A stretch of DNA of 64,000 bases from an uncultured Draconibacterium sp. (GCF_913060805.1 NZ_CAJXTC010000025.1:1-64000), one strand, 5' to 3'. Counted from the first letter of the stretch, positions 1 through 9,721 are shown. A program made the numbers and translations. Notes: generated from the sequence alone by a model not told the origin.

Positions 1-1127
1 CTCACTGTTTTGAAAACTGCTGAAGGTACTGATGACGTAACTATTTGTGAAAGCGAATTGCCATACACTTGGATCGACGGGAATGAATATAATGAAAGTA
101 CCAGCGGAGTGGTAACCGACACACTAACCGGACAGGCTGCTAATACTTGTGACTCGATCGTGACGCTTAACCTCACTGTTTTGAAAACTGCTGAAGGTAC
201 TGATGACGTAACTATTTGTGAAAGCGAATTACCTTACACTTGGATCGACGGAAATGAATACACTGAAAGTACCAGCGGAGTGGTAACCGATACACTAACC
301 GGACAGGCTGCTAATACTTGCGACTCGATCGTGACGCTTAACCTCACTGTTTTGAAAACGGCTTACGGTACTGACGTGCAGACTGCTTGTGATTCGTACA
401 CATGGATCGACGGTAATACTTACACCGAAAGCAACAATTCTGCTACTTATACAATGGTTGGTGGTGCAGCCAGCGGTTGCGACTCGATCGTTACTCTTGA
501 CCTGACAATTAACGAAACTGCATACGGCACTGACGTTCAAACTGCATGTGATTCATACACATGGATCGACGGTAATACTTATACCGAAAGCAACAGCACT
601 GCTACTTACACTATCGAAGGTGGTGCAGCGAGCGGTTGCGACTCGATCGTTACTCTTGATCTGACAATCAATCCAAGCTACAGTTTCACCGAAAACCACA
701 CAATGTGTGAAGGCGAAACTTACAACTGGCACAGAACTCAATATTCGCAGGCAGGAACTTACACTGCAGCTTACGAAACAGTAAACGGTTGTGACTCTAT
801 TTACACATTGAACCTGAGAACGCTTCAAAATGGAGCACAAACATTGAATATTACAGAGTGTGACAGCTACACGCTTAACGGAGTGACTTATGACGAAAGT
901 GGCAGATACACACAAACTGTTGAGAATGCAAACGGTTGTACGCTTACAATAACTTTAAACCTTACAATTTCAGGTGCGACTTACGGTACAGATACTCAAA
1001 CAGCTTGTAGCGAGTTTACCTGGATTGATGGTAACACTTATACTGAAGACAACAACACCGCAACATACACTACAACAAATGCAGCCGGTTGTGACTCGAT
1101 TGTTACTTTGAACCTGACTATTCTTGA
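1..1127 (+). repeat. In-frame tandem repeats in the adhesin, first two near-identical in DNA
   Basis: Units at 1-171 and 172-342 are 171 bp (57 codons) each and nearly identical in nucleotide sequence. A third unit starts at 343 with the same first bases and then diverges ([19 protein letters not shown] type); about four more diverged units follow to about 1127. Identity falls with distance from the window edge, which suggests recent duplication or recombination upstream and possible copy-number variation. Confidence 0.85.
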
Positions 1128-2925
1128 TCCTCTGGAATTAACCAGCGAAGCAAGCGACTTAACAGTTGAAAGCGACGGGTTAGGCAATACTGCTGAATTG
1201 GAGAACTGGTTACTTTCTAACGGAACTACAGGAAATGCTGAAGTTGCTGTTGGCGAAATTACATGGACCAACAACTTCGAAAGTTTAACTTCTGCATGTG
1301 GAAACACCGGCGAAGCAACAGTTACATTCACTGCAACTGACGACTGTGGAAACACCGTATCAACAGCAGCAACATTCAAAGTAGTAGATACTACTATTCC
1401 TGAAATTTCTTGCAACGACATAACAGTTCAGCTGGATGCAAACGGAGTTGCAACAATTTCTGCTGACGATCTTATCGGTTCAATTGACAATGCCGGAATC
1501 GACACTGTATTTATCGACAACGCAGAGTTCTACTGTGGCAATATTGGTGAAAACGCCGTAACACTTACTGCAATTGACGAGTGTGGAAATGTAGCCACCT
1601 GTACAGCAACAGTAACTGTTGAGCAAGGTGCTTCTGATTGTGGAATCAATCCATTAAGAGCATCGGCTGATATTCTTGATGTTGTGATTTGCCCTGGAAA
1701 TAATATTCTTTGGAATCCGAATATTCTTAGCAACGACGAAGGAATTGGTAGCGCTGGCGTAACCATTACAATCGACAGTGTTCCATCAACACTTACCATC
1801 GACCTTGAGTCGGGTGACCTGGATTTCTTCACAGATAACTACGAGGATTTCTTAGTAGAGATTCCTTACACAATCTGTTCAAATGCAGATCCTGATAACT
1901 GTTCATCGTCAACTATTACAATCATTGTTCAACTTGACTCGGATTGCGATGGCGTACCAAACTCAATTGATATTGACGATGATAACGACGGTATTCTTGA
2001 TATTCACGAACAAGATGCGAACAAATCGGTAACATTAGAAGATGATGATATTGATACTGACGGAGATGGTATTGTAGACCGTCTTGACCTTGACTCTGAC
2101 GGCGACGGTATTCCTGATAACATCGAGTGGCAACAAACAATTGCTGAAGCAGTAAATCATGATGATTACGTAGGTTTAGAGTATTACGAACCACTAGGAA
2201 CTGACTCTGACGGCGACGGATGGGATGACCGCTACGACGATAACGAAGAGAACATCTACTACACAGCATTTGATACCGATGGAGACGGAACTCCTGACTA
2301 CCTGGATTTAGATGCAGATGGCGACGATATCGACGATATTATTGAAGGAAACGATGCAAACTTAGACGGTGTTGCAGATAATCAACCTACCGGACAGGAT
2401 TCGGACAAGGATGGTATTGATGACGCATTCGATACTTTCGACAACTGGTTTGTAAAGAAAGACAAATACCGCAACACGGTAAGCAGTAACGTTGCTCTAC
2501 AAGATGAAGATAGCGATGGTAGAAGAGACTGGAGACAAGTACAGGATGTTGTTGTTCCGCCAATAACACCACCAGCGGCATTAACATTGGTGATTCCTGA
2601 AGGTTTCTCACCTAATACAGATAACAAGAATGATTATTTCGAGATTCAGATGAGCGTAGATGATGTTGACAACAGCATTTTCGGAGAAGAATATCCTGAT
2701 GCTCACCTGTATGTATACAACCGTTGGGGTAACCTGATTTTCGAAAAAGAACACTACGGAAACTATTCAGTTTGGGGTACCAATAAAGCCGAAGCATGGT
2801 GGGACGGAAGATCAGAAAGTTCGTTAACCATTGGAAGTGGAAAAGTACCACCGGCAACGTACATCTACATCTTACAATTAGACAACCAAACGGTTGAAAA
2901 AGGAACCATATTCATTAATTACTAA
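1..2925 (+). CDS. Giant repetitive T9SS-exported adhesin, 3' part only (CHU_C C-terminus)
   Basis: The reading frame is open at the left edge of the window, so the N-terminus is missing; the TTG at 10 is not a real start. The visible part is a large extracellular protein. From about nt 1 to 1127 there are seven repeats of 48-57 residues, most ending in a [14 protein letters not shown] motif. About nt 1150-1650 holds two HYR-like Ig-fold segments with paired cysteines (CGNTG, DECGN). About 1936-2470 is an acidic calcium-binding stretch of thrombospondin type-3-like DxDxDG repeats. The last about 110 residues (from about 2590) match the gliding-motility-associated CHU_C / type B T9SS sorting domain ([26 protein letters not shown] end). 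The PorP/SprF gene directly downstream is the usual partner of such type B substrates. The ligand is unknown; adhesion is inferred. Confidence 0.85.
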   Translation, partial: LTVLKTAEGTDDVTICESELPYTWIDGNEYNESTSGVVTDTLTGQAANTCDSIVTLNLTVLKTAEGTDDVTICESELPYTWIDGNEYTESTSGVVTDTLTGQAANTCDSIVTLNLTVLKTAYGTDVQTACDSYTWIDGNTYTESNNSATYTMVGGAASGCDSIVTLDLTINETAYGTDVQTACDSYTWIDGNTYTESNSTATYTIEGGAASGCDSIVTLDLTINPSYSFTENHTMCEGETYNWHRTQYSQAGTYTAAYETVNGCDSIYTLNLRTLQNGAQTLNITECDSYTLNGVTYDESGRYTQTVENANGCTLTITLNLTISGATYGTDTQTACSEFTWIDGNTYTEDNNTATYTTTNAAGCDSIVTLNLTILDPLELTSEASDLTVESDGLGNTAELENWLLSNGTTGNAEVAVGEITWTNNFESLTSACGNTGEATVTFTATDDCGNTVSTAATFKVVDTTIPEISCNDITVQLDANGVATISADDLIGSIDNAGIDTVFIDNAEFYCGNIGENAVTLTAIDECGNVATCTATVTVEQGASDCGINPLRASADILDVVICPGNNILWNPNILSNDEGIGSAGVTITIDSVPSTLTIDLESGDLDFFTDNYEDFLVEIPYTICSNADPDNCSSSTITIIVQLDSDCDGVPNSIDIDDDNDGILDIHEQDANKSVTLEDDDIDTDGDGIVDRLDLDSDGDGIPDNIEWQQTIAEAVNHDDYVGLEYYEPLGTDSDGDGWDDRYDDNEENIYYTAFDTDGDGTPDYLDLDADGDDIDDIIEGNDANLDGVADNQPTGQDSDKDGIDDAFDTFDNWFVKKDKYRNTVSSNVALQDEDSDGRRDWRQVQDVVVPPITPPAALTLVIPEGFSPNTDNKNDYFEIQMSVDDVDNSIFGEEYPDAHLYVYNRWGNLIFEKEHYGNYSVWGTNKAEAWWDGRSESSLTIGSGKVPPATYIYILQLDNQTVEKGTIFINY

Positions 2926-2944
2926 TCCATTAAATCACAAGACA

Positions 2945-3901
2945 ATGAATACTTTAAATAACAAAAAACAAAAAGTGGGTTTAAAAAATTGTGTACAATG
3001 GATTGTTGTACTCATGGTACTCATTTCAACAAATACATATGCTCAGCAAGAACCAACCTATACGCAGTACATGTTTAATACACAAACCGTTAACCCGGCC
3101 TATGCCGGAACATGGAATGCGCTTGGGTTTATGATGCTGGCACGCGAACAGTGGGTAGGAATCGACGGAGCTCCTTCAACTCAAACCTTTTCTTTTCAGA
3201 ATATTCATAAAAACGGAAGAACTGGTTACGGTTTAAATATTATCAACGATAAATATGGTAAGGAGAAACGTTTCTCTGTATTTGGAGATTATTCGCACAT
3301 GGTTATGGTGACTCCTGATTTGAAACTTCGCATGGGATTAAAAGCCGGATTTTCGGCCTACTCGAACAACCTGAGCGATTACCAGGTATTAACCGAAGAT
3401 GACCCGTTTTTCCAGGGAGAAGTTGATCAGAAATTCATGCCCAACTTCGGTATTGGTTTATTCCTTTATCAGAACAATTTCTATGCGGGAATATCAATTC
3501 CGAAAATGGTAAATAACGAATTCGAGAACAACTATAATAACTACTCGAGCCAGGCCGAATTGCGCCACTACTACATCATGGGAGGTTATGTTTTCGACCT
3601 ATCGGAAAAAGTGAAATTCAAACCAACCATGTTAGGAAAAATAGTATCGGGTGCTCCTGCTCAATTCGATTTTTCTGCCAACTTCCTGATTGCAGAAAAA
3701 GTATGGTTGGGTGCCATGTACCGTACTGGCGATGCCTTTGGATTTTTGGCTCAGTGGGTAATCAATAACAATTTGCGTTTGGGTTATTCTGTTGATTTTG
3801 CTTACGGCGAGATTGGCGGTTACCAAAGCGGAACTCACGAGATTATGGTATCGTACGAAATTGGTAAAGTTGTTGAAGAAGTAATTCACCGTTACTTCTA
3901 G
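2945..3901 (+). CDS. PorP/SprF family type IX secretion system outer-membrane protein
   Basis: 318-residue protein with a signal peptide ending near TYAQ and the family hallmark directly after it (QYMFNTQTVNPAYAGT), followed by alternating amphipathic strands typical of an outer-membrane beta-barrel. PorP/SprF proteins help export or anchor type B T9SS substrates and usually sit directly downstream of a CHU_C protein, as here. The ATG at 2945 is chosen because it lies in an A-rich leader and directly precedes the signal peptide; the upstream TTG at 2894 would add 17 residues overlapping the adhesin gene. It is probably cotranscribed with that gene (19 bp apart). Confidence 0.9.
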   Translation: MNTLNNKKQKVGLKNCVQWIVVLMVLISTNTYAQQEPTYTQYMFNTQTVNPAYAGTWNALGFMMLAREQWVGIDGAPSTQTFSFQNIHKNGRTGYGLNIINDKYGKEKRFSVFGDYSHMVMVTPDLKLRMGLKAGFSAYSNNLSDYQVLTEDDPFFQGEVDQKFMPNFGIGLFLYQNNFYAGISIPKMVNNEFENNYNNYSSQAELRHYYIMGGYVFDLSEKVKFKPTMLGKIVSGAPAQFDFSANFLIAEKVWLGAMYRTGDAFGFLAQWVINNNLRLGYSVDFAYGEIGGYQSGTHEIMVSYEIGKVVEEVIHRYF

Positions 3902-3923
3902 AGAAAATATTTTGATGTTGTGT

Positions 3924-4139
3924 TTAGAACCCGAGTCGCAGCTTCCCTTGCTGTGGCTTGGGTTTTGTTTTTAAATGACGTTCAACCAAATCGTCGATCA
4001 CCGGCAAACAGCGGCCACAAGAAGTTCCGGCACGTGTTAACGATTGAATCTGAGAAGTAGAATCAGCTCCTTTTTCCAGCAGCTTTTGAATCTCTGCTTC
4101 GTCAACAAAATTGCACATGCATACCAGTCTGTTTGCCAT
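3924..4139 (-). CDS. BFD-like [2Fe-2S] ferredoxin
   Basis: 71-residue protein with the four-cysteine pattern of bacterioferritin-associated-ferredoxin-type [2Fe-2S] domains: C7-x-C9, then 31 residues, then C41-x2-C44 (SCGRC). The family length is 60-75 residues, so it is complete. The C-terminal tail is lysine/proline rich. Its ATG overlaps the stop of the upstream yjbQ-like gene by one base (TAATG), so translation is probably coupled. BFD domains mobilise iron from bacterioferritin or act as redox modules; no bacterioferritin gene is nearby, so the partner is unknown. Confidence 0.85.
   Translation of the reverse strand: MANRLVCMCNFVDEAEIQKLLEKGADSTSQIQSLTRAGTSCGRCLPVIDDLVERHLKTKPKPQQGKLRLGF
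3928..3972 (+). terminator. Terminator of the adhesin-porP unit, inside the convergent gene
   Basis: A stem of AACCCGAG...GCTTGGGTT type with an inner CAGC/GCTG helix is followed by TTGTTTTT. It lies just after the porP stop and within the last codons of the opposing BFD-like gene (stop at 3924-3926), so one sequence serves as terminator and as coding DNA. Confidence 0.65.
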
Positions 4140-4549
4140 TATTTCTCTGATTCAATTAGGGTTATAACAATATTCCGGGAATTTCGGGGGCCATCGAATT
4201 CGCATAAAAAAATGTTTTGCCAGGTTGATAAGCCCATTTTTCCGTTAACGATCGGAATCGTTTCGCTTGGCCCTACTAATCCGGCTTTCAGATGCGAATC
4301 GCCATTATTATCCTGCGCATCATGCTCCCAAACACCGGCCGGTATCAGTTTTTTCATCAGGCTAACCACATCGTTTTGTACCGAATCGTCCCAGTTTTCC
4401 TGAATCATGATTCCTGCCGTTGCTCCCTGCACATAAACGTTTACCAAACCACTGCTAATACCGGCCAGCTTCACTACTTTCTCCACATCGGAAGTAATGT
4501 CAACCAGGATATTATGTTGCGGCGTTGATACCGTTATGGTTTTCTGCAT
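4139..4549 (-). CDS. YjbQ / UPF0047 family protein
   Basis: 136 residues, the standard length for the YjbQ (UPF0047) family, whose E. coli member has weak thiamine-phosphate synthase side activity. Visible family features are the central NVYVQGATAGIMIQE segment, the histidine-containing WEHDAQDNNGDSHLKA stretch (putative metal/active-site His) and the GLSTWQNIFLCEFDGPR C-terminal segment. It lies between the HD-domain gene (ATGA overlap at 4549) and the BFD gene (TAATG overlap at 4139), forming a tight three-gene operon. The physiological role is not established. Confidence 0.85.
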   Translation of the reverse strand: MQKTITVSTPQHNILVDITSDVEKVVKLAGISSGLVNVYVQGATAGIMIQENWDDSVQNDVVSLMKKLIPAGVWEHDAQDNNGDSHLKAGLVGPSETIPIVNGKMGLSTWQNIFLCEFDGPRNSRNIVITLIESEK

Positions 4550-5337
4550 CAGGCAATAATCTTGTTTTCTACAAATACTTTTACTTTTCGGTAAATTTCA
4601 ATGACCGTATCGCTTTTGGGCATCGAGTTATATATTTTCTCGAGGTAACGCTTTTCCATCATTAACTCGAACGATGGCCGGTAGTTTAAATCGTAAACCC
4701 ACGAAAGCTGCATAACTTTTATATCGAGCTCGTTTGTAATGCTGTCTTTTGATACCTGCGCTCCTTTCAAAATTTGTTTCGAAACATCTTTTGAAACGGT
4801 TCCTCCTTTTGGCATTTCCCAGGTTAAAGTATGGTTTGGTGCTGCCTTCGGATTGGTATAATAATCGGTTATTACATGCAGGATATCAAGTTTATCGGCA
4901 TCGCGGATAAGTTTTGCAAAAAGCCGTTCCTTATCCGTCATATCTTTTGTAAGGCCTAGTTTATTATGCTGACTGATCGCCAATAGGATCAGTGCAATCT
5001 GACCTTCCTCCAGATCATTAAAAAAGTCGCCTTGCTGCAGAACTTCAACGCCCAATTCGGCATGATCAACCGATTTGGCATCGTTAAAAGTGTTGTATTC
5101 TTTCAGCTGTCGGAATCGTCCGATGTCGTGAAACAATCCAATTAAATAAGCAAGCTGAGCCTCCGTTTCGTTAAGCTCCATATTTTTTGCCAATAGTAAA
5201 GCAAGATCAGCAACACGTAATGAATGATTTTTCTTTATCTCGAAATTTTTAAGCTGATCTTCGCTAAGTCCTGTAAAAGAGTCAACGTAATCGTTAAACT
5301 TCTTTATGGCCAGTCCTGTTCTCTCCTCCATATTCAT
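4549..5337 (-). CDS. HD-domain metal-dependent phosphohydrolase
   Basis: 262 residues. An HD domain begins with H38 (KKNHSLRVADLA), followed by the signature H70-D71 (GLFHDIGRFRQ) and a later conserved Asp in RDADKLDIL, matching single-domain bacterial HD phosphohydrolases. The substrate cannot be read from sequence; nucleotides or cyclic nucleotides are typical. It is the first gene of the three-gene minus-strand operon with yjbQ-like and BFD-like genes. A start at the second Met (5331) is also possible and would leave a slightly longer leader after the candidate -7 box at 5351-5358. Confidence 0.8.
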   Translation of the reverse strand: MNMEERTGLAIKKFNDYVDSFTGLSEDQLKNFEIKKNHSLRVADLALLLAKNMELNETEAQLAYLIGLFHDIGRFRQLKEYNTFNDAKSVDHAELGVEVLQQGDFFNDLEEGQIALILLAISQHNKLGLTKDMTDKERLFAKLIRDADKLDILHVITDYYTNPKAAPNHTLTWEMPKGGTVSKDVSKQILKGAQVSKDSITNELDIKVMQLSWVYDLNYRPSFELMMEKRYLEKIYNSMPKSDTVIEIYRKVKVFVENKIIA

Positions 5338-5350
5338 AGCTTTATGCCGA

Positions 5351-5358
5351 CAAATGTA
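5351..5358 (-). promoter_or_regulatory. Candidate -7 box (TACATTTG) of the HD-yjbQ-BFD operon
   Basis: On the minus strand this reads TACATTTG, matching the Bacteroidota TAnnTTTG -7 consensus, 13 bp before the ATG at 5337. No convincing TTG -33 element lies at the usual 19-21 bp spacing. The leader would be only about 8-14 nt. Confidence 0.4.
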
Positions 5359-5457
5359 GCGATATAAAAAAATGTGCGATGAGTGAAGCGGACGATTTTA
5401 TCAACATTTATTGGTAAGCTAACTTGCGAATGGACGGCAGACATTCGGGAATTTTGT

Positions 5458-5465
5458 TACTTTTG
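5458..5465 (+). promoter_or_regulatory. Candidate -7 box (TACTTTTG) of the tRNA-Arg gene
   Basis: TACTTTTG matches TAnnTTTG and ends 11 bp before the tRNA 5' end, a plausible distance for transcription start with a very short leader. No good -33 TTG is seen. Confidence 0.5.
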
Positions 5466-5476
5466 CAGCCAATACC

Positions 5477-5551
5477 GGTCCCATAGTTCAATGGATAGAA
5501 TACAAGATTCCGGTTCTTGCGATCTGGGTTCGAATCCCGGTGGGATCACCA
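5477..5551 (+). tRNA. tRNA-Arg (anticodon CCG)
   Basis: A full cloverleaf can be drawn: acceptor GGTCCCA pairs with TGGGATC (one G-T), the anticodon stem CAAGA/TCTTG encloses loop TTCCGGT with anticodon CCG (reads CGG, Arg), and the T-arm carries GGTTCGAATCC. The discriminator A (5548) and CCA (5549-5551) are genome-encoded. Length is 75 nt. It is the only RNA gene seen in the window and sits between the small HD operon and the xylan locus. Confidence 0.95.
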
Positions 5552-5564
5552 AATAGATTTTAAC

Positions 5565-5604
5565 AAAATAAAACCAACACAATAATTGTGTTGGTTTTAT
5601 TTTT
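5565..5604 (+). terminator. Strong bidirectional terminator after tRNA-Arg
   Basis: A perfect 16-bp inverted repeat (5565-5580 with 5588-5603, core AAACCAACAC/GTGTTGGTTT) has an AT-rich loop of 7 nt, an A-run on the 5' side and a T-run on the 3' side. It ends the tRNA transcript and could also stop transcription arriving from the xylan locus on the other strand. Confidence 0.8.
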
Positions 5605-5662
5605 GGTCAACGCTAATACAAAACGTCGACTAAATATCTTGATTTCTTAATTGATTCTGAGT

Positions 5663-5699
5663 TAAAACCGGGAGCAGATAATTTTTACCTACCCCCGGA
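5663..5699 (-). terminator. Candidate terminator at the 3' end of the xylan locus
   Basis: On the minus strand CCGGGGG and CTCCCGG arms (5668-5698) are followed by TTTTAAC, about 35-70 bp downstream of the GH10 stop. The loop is long (about 17 nt), so this is moderate support. The rest of 5605-5733 shows only a short CTAA-rich repetitive stretch near 5700-5725. Confidence 0.45.
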
Positions 5700-5733
5700 T
5701 TACTAACTACCTAACTAACTAAACTATTATGTG

Positions 5734-6855
5734 CTATTTTTTTACTTCCTCAATTAATTTCGGGACGATGCTTTTGGGCTGATATTCGCGATCGAACAAC
5801 AATGGATAATCTTTACGTCCTCGTATTGGAAAATTATTTTTCCATGATGTTGCGTCTGAAACGCCCCAAAGCGTTACTCGCGAAACCGCATCAGAATGTC
5901 TCAAAAACAATCGGAAAAAATCGAGCATGCGTTCGTCCCACTCATTCATTCTCTCTACAGGAACGCCTTCGGTATAGGGATTGAGTTGTTGTTGATATTC
6001 AAAGCTCGTGGCAATATCGGCACCAACATCACGGCTTTTATTGGGCAAAATCGACATATCAAGCTCGGTAACCATCACTTTCATACCTTCGTTGGCATAA
6101 GCTACTATAGCCGCTTCATAATCTTCAAGCGAAGGACTTTCCATTCCAATGTGTCCTTGCATTCCTATTCCGTCGATACGAATTCCGTCGGCTTTTAAAT
6201 CACGAATCATCTGAACAATCGCATCGCGTTTTCCGGGATACCATTCATTATAATCGTTGTAGTACAATTCGGCTTCCGGATCGGCCTCATGAGCAAACTG
6301 AAATGCCAGTTTTATAAAGTCGTCGCCAACAATCTGGCGGAACTTACTGTTTCTCATGCTACCATCTTCCATAATCGCTTCGTTAACCACATCCCAGCCT
6401 TTAATGCGGCCTTTGTAACGACCAACAACCGTGTTAATGTGGTTTTTCATGCGCTCGATCATTACCTCACGAGAAACGTCGTTTCCTTCATCGTCGGTAA
6501 AAAACCAACGCGGAGCCTGTGAATGCCAGATTAAACAATGACCGGTTATAAATTTGTTGTTCTTAACGCCAAACTCAACAAACTGGTCAGGAAGTTCAAA
6601 ATTGTATTCATTTTCTGTTGGGTGAATCGGCCCGCTTTTCATACAGTTTTCGGCAACTATCGCACTAAACTGATCTTTTATCACCTGCACACCGGCTGTA
6701 TCTTGTCCGGTAATTTGTGTTGCATTTAATGCTGTTCCAATATGAAACTTGTCCTTATATGCATCTTTTAGAGTTGCCTGATCTTCAATCTTTGGAGCAC
6801 TGCACGATGATAAAATCAGCGCAAACAATGCTATTATTAAATAGTAATTCTTCAC
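5734..6855 (-). CDS. GH10 endo-1,4-beta-xylanase, lipoprotein
   Basis: 373 residues: lipobox LSSC with Cys18, then a single GH10 (beta/alpha)8 barrel. Active-site features are intact: ENCMK (70-74), GHCLIWH (105-111), WDVVNEA with acid/base Glu159, NDYN (200-203), GMQGH (231-235) and VTELDMS with nucleophile Glu264, plus WGVSD near the C-terminus. It should cut internal xylan bonds at the cell surface or in the periplasm. It is the last gene of the locus, 40 bp after the GH115 gene. It probably supplies the backbone-cleaving GH10 activity that the degenerate GH10-like protein at 15311-17470 appears to lack. Confidence 0.95.
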   Translation of the reverse strand: MKNYYLIIALFALILSSCSAPKIEDQATLKDAYKDKFHIGTALNATQITGQDTAGVQVIKDQFSAIVAENCMKSGPIHPTENEYNFELPDQFVEFGVKNNKFITGHCLIWHSQAPRWFFTDDEGNDVSREVMIERMKNHINTVVGRYKGRIKGWDVVNEAIMEDGSMRNSKFRQIVGDDFIKLAFQFAHEADPEAELYYNDYNEWYPGKRDAIVQMIRDLKADGIRIDGIGMQGHIGMESPSLEDYEAAIVAYANEGMKVMVTELDMSILPNKSRDVGADIATSFEYQQQLNPYTEGVPVERMNEWDERMLDFFRLFLRHSDAVSRVTLWGVSDATSWKNNFPIRGRKDYPLLFDREYQPKSIVPKLIEEVKK

Positions 6856-6895
6856 TTCTTATACGATTTTGTTGATTTGAGATTCTTGTTTTCGT

Positions 6896-9445
6896 CTACA
6901 ATTTTATTTGCTCACTTTGAGGCGCTCCCAGATAACTCGGTTTTAAACCTCCTGTATCAATTAGAATTTTCTGTATAACTATTCCCGGCTCCAATACCCG
7001 AATCCGCAATCGGTGTATTCCAGGCTTCTGAAAAGTGTGTTTTGTTATTGTATCGATGATGCGTACGGCTTGCCATTTTCCTAACTCACCGCGATAAGCT
7101 CCGTTGGTATTTACAATTTGCTCTTCGCCGCCATCTACTGAAATCGCATAACGTAATCCTTTATTGGCATTAAAGTTTAGCGTTGTTGATAACATAACAT
7201 TCACATCAAACTCTCCTGTTGACTCCAGCTTAACTGCATATTCAAGGTAAATCGCATCACCGCTTTCCGGATATTCATTTTGTGGGAAAGTAGTAATGCC
7301 TGAATCGGTTTTTCCAAGATGCGGAATTACTTCCCAGTGTATTTTGTCATTTCCTTTTGCCAGCTGATAATTTGCCGCCTCAATAGAAACATAACCGTCA
7401 GCTTCCTGGAAGGCTAATTCTGAACGATCAATCTCTGGTTCCTCAATCCGAACAACCCGTGGCATAATCCTTTGGCGTGGCTCGGCCCATGATCTGTAGC
7501 CAATGCGAATTTGATCCATTTGGTGATTCCATTTACCACCGCCGATTTGCTGGTTGTAATGAACCGTAAACAGCGAATCGCGATCAAAACACTGCTTTGC
7601 CACATCGGCCCAGTAATTAGCCTCAGGGTCATTCGCTTCGGCAAGCTGATGATTTTTTGCCACCGCATAATACATCTCGTACAAATTCGAAGTGGCATTG
7701 GTTGGGAAAAGAACCAGCTGGTCAAATGCATCTTTATACTCGTTTGGAATGAAATTATACAAACGCAAAGCATCCAGCGTAAGATCACGATAATCGTTCC
7801 GAACCCTTTCAAACTCATTGTAGTTTTCCAGGCTGAAAGTCCTTGCATCCAGCAATTCCGGTGTTACCCGATGGTTATATTTTGTGTACAGATTCAGAAT
7901 GCGGGCTGCTTCCTCAGCATATTTCTCGCCAAACTGTTCGGCTGACCAGTCGACAATATATTGGTATATGTTATTTGCATTAAACTCCGTAGGATCCCAG
8001 GCCATATCCATGAAGAAACTGATCGGATATTCCATAGGCTTTAAATCGCCAACGTTTAACACCCAAACCCGATCGACACCGTGTGTATAGGTGAGGTTCA
8101 TCTGTTCCCAAATTCGCTGAATCTGACTAACGTTAATCCACTTATAACAGCGAGGACCACCAACATAATCAACGTGATAATACATGCCGTAACCGCCTTT
8201 TCGTACCGGAGCATCGATAGTTGGCAATTTGCGTACATTTCCCCAGTTATCGTCGCAAAGCAACAAAGTAACATCATCAGGAACACGCATTCCATCGTCG
8301 TAATAATCCTGAACTTCCTTGTAAAGTGCCCAAACCTGTGGCGTTTCTTCGGGCTTTTTACCGGTAACTTCACTTATAATTTCACGCTGGTCTTTTACAA
8401 TTTTTTCCAAAAGGGCAATGTTTGTTCCTTCTTCCATTGCTTCATCGCCATCTCCGCGCATCGCAATGGTCACCAAAGTTTCCCAATCTTTATTTCGCTC
8501 TATCCCTTTTCGCCAAAAATCTTTCAATACCTCGGCATTTTTGTTGTAATCCCATGGGCCGGAACCATAACGATGCCACTCGGCCTGAGCTCGTCCCATC
8601 GGTTCGTGATGCGTAGTTCCCATAACAATTCCCAGTCTATCTGCCATAGGACCGTTCTCCGGATCATCGTCGAAAAATGCCTTGCCCCACATGGCCGACC
8701 AATGGAAATTTCCTCGTTGGCGAAGTGTCAATTCAAACACCTTTTCGTAAAATTCATGGTTGAATCCTCCAAATTTTTCACGCACCCAGTTACCAAGTGC
8801 CGGTTCTTCATCATTCAGAAAAATTCCGCGGTATTTTACTTTCGGACTATCGGTTACAAACCTTCCGGCTTTTACATACACGGCTTCGTGTTTGACTACC
8901 GGAACATCGGCCCACCAATACCAGGGCGAAACTCCCATCTTACGCGATAAATTGAGCATCGCGTAAATAGTTCCGCGTTTGTCGCTACCTGCTAACACCA
9001 GCGCTTTATCTATACCCGGAAAAGGATTTTCGACAACTTGTGTGAGACTTCGTTCCCAATCGCCTTTAAAATCCGACACATCCAGTTTGCCGTCAGAAAC
9101 CAGTTGGTCAATCAATGAGCTTTTACCCACGGTACCCACCAAAATCAATTGTTTCGACTGAGGTAAATCTGATTCAAAAATTTGTGGCGACTGTCCGCTA
9201 ACCAGTTTTATATCGTTGGAAAACCATTCGGCCACGGTTTTAACACCCGGAAATTCATCCTGCCCATAAACAACCGGAGCCGGCTGTCCATTTTCAGCAA
9301 TGACAAAACTTCCTTTTTCTTTTGTGAATGATATATAATCTGAACTCTCCTGCGCAACACTACACTGCGGTATAAAAAGTGCCAACTGTGCAATAACAAA
9401 AAAGGCAGTTGCACTTCGAAGTAGCTTAAACAATTTTGTATTCAT
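6896..9445 (-). CDS. GH115 xylan alpha-1,2-glucuronidase (copy 1)
   Basis: 849 residues with an N-terminal signal peptide (about 1-31). Family hallmarks shared with the second copy at 40091-42742 include WYWWADVPV, KYRGIFLNDE, MGTTHHEPM, AMRGDGDE and LLCDDNWGN; a C-terminal beta-sandwich segment (from about residue 690, VSIEAANYQ) completes the usual GH115 architecture. GH115 removes 4-O-methyl-glucuronic acid side chains, including those on internal xylose residues, from glucuronoxylan. It lies between the SGNH esterase and GH10 genes. Length is normal for the family. Confidence 0.93.
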   Translation of the reverse strand: MNTKLFKLLRSATAFFVIAQLALFIPQCSVAQESSDYISFTKEKGSFVIAENGQPAPVVYGQDEFPGVKTVAEWFSNDIKLVSGQSPQIFESDLPQSKQLILVGTVGKSSLIDQLVSDGKLDVSDFKGDWERSLTQVVENPFPGIDKALVLAGSDKRGTIYAMLNLSRKMGVSPWYWWADVPVVKHEAVYVKAGRFVTDSPKVKYRGIFLNDEEPALGNWVREKFGGFNHEFYEKVFELTLRQRGNFHWSAMWGKAFFDDDPENGPMADRLGIVMGTTHHEPMGRAQAEWHRYGSGPWDYNKNAEVLKDFWRKGIERNKDWETLVTIAMRGDGDEAMEEGTNIALLEKIVKDQREIISEVTGKKPEETPQVWALYKEVQDYYDDGMRVPDDVTLLLCDDNWGNVRKLPTIDAPVRKGGYGMYYHVDYVGGPRCYKWINVSQIQRIWEQMNLTYTHGVDRVWVLNVGDLKPMEYPISFFMDMAWDPTEFNANNIYQYIVDWSAEQFGEKYAEEAARILNLYTKYNHRVTPELLDARTFSLENYNEFERVRNDYRDLTLDALRLYNFIPNEYKDAFDQLVLFPTNATSNLYEMYYAVAKNHQLAEANDPEANYWADVAKQCFDRDSLFTVHYNQQIGGGKWNHQMDQIRIGYRSWAEPRQRIMPRVVRIEEPEIDRSELAFQEADGYVSIEAANYQLAKGNDKIHWEVIPHLGKTDSGITTFPQNEYPESGDAIYLEYAVKLESTGEFDVNVMLSTTLNFNANKGLRYAISVDGGEEQIVNTNGAYRGELGKWQAVRIIDTITKHTFQKPGIHRLRIRVLEPGIVIQKILIDTGGLKPSYLGAPQSEQIKL

Positions 9446-9575
9446 CTTATTGGTTTATTTTAGTTCTTTCTTTTGTTCCATTTTATTGGTTTCGAAAATC
9501 AATTCGCTTAATTCTTACCCTTTAATTTTTTATTATCAGCTCCTTTTACAAGAAGTAAACAGGGTACTTTGTCTC

Positions 9576-9583
9576 CAAAAATA
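9576..9583 (-). promoter_or_regulatory. Candidate -7 box (TATTTTTG) upstream of GH115 copy 1
   Basis: The minus strand reads TATTTTTG, a TAnnTTTG match, 131 bp before the GH115 start in the 276-bp gap 9446-9721. The nearest TTG on the right side is 24 bp away, longer than usual. Nothing else is recognisable in this gap. Confidence 0.3.
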
Positions 9584-9721
9584 TATCTGCGTCACTTGTT
9601 GGATTTGCAATTTTGAATATTTGATTTCTATTTTTGCACACATCTTTTGTTATTCGACGAGTTGAATCATTTTTGGGTATTAAAGTTTCAAAAATCGATA
9701 TCAACCAGACATTTCAGACAA

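Noticed and set aside
5477-5733. tRNA-Arg next to the xylan locus as an integration site of a genomic island
   Set aside because: No integrase, no duplicated tRNA 3' end near 49-50 kb and no mobility genes were found. A shared TTTTTACCTACC 12-mer at both flanks (near 5683 and 49446) is short, AT-rich and could be chance.
8081-8950. Long plus-strand open frame opposite GH115 copy 1
   Set aside because: Shadow of the strongly supported GH115 coding sequence; no signal, domain or leader of its own.
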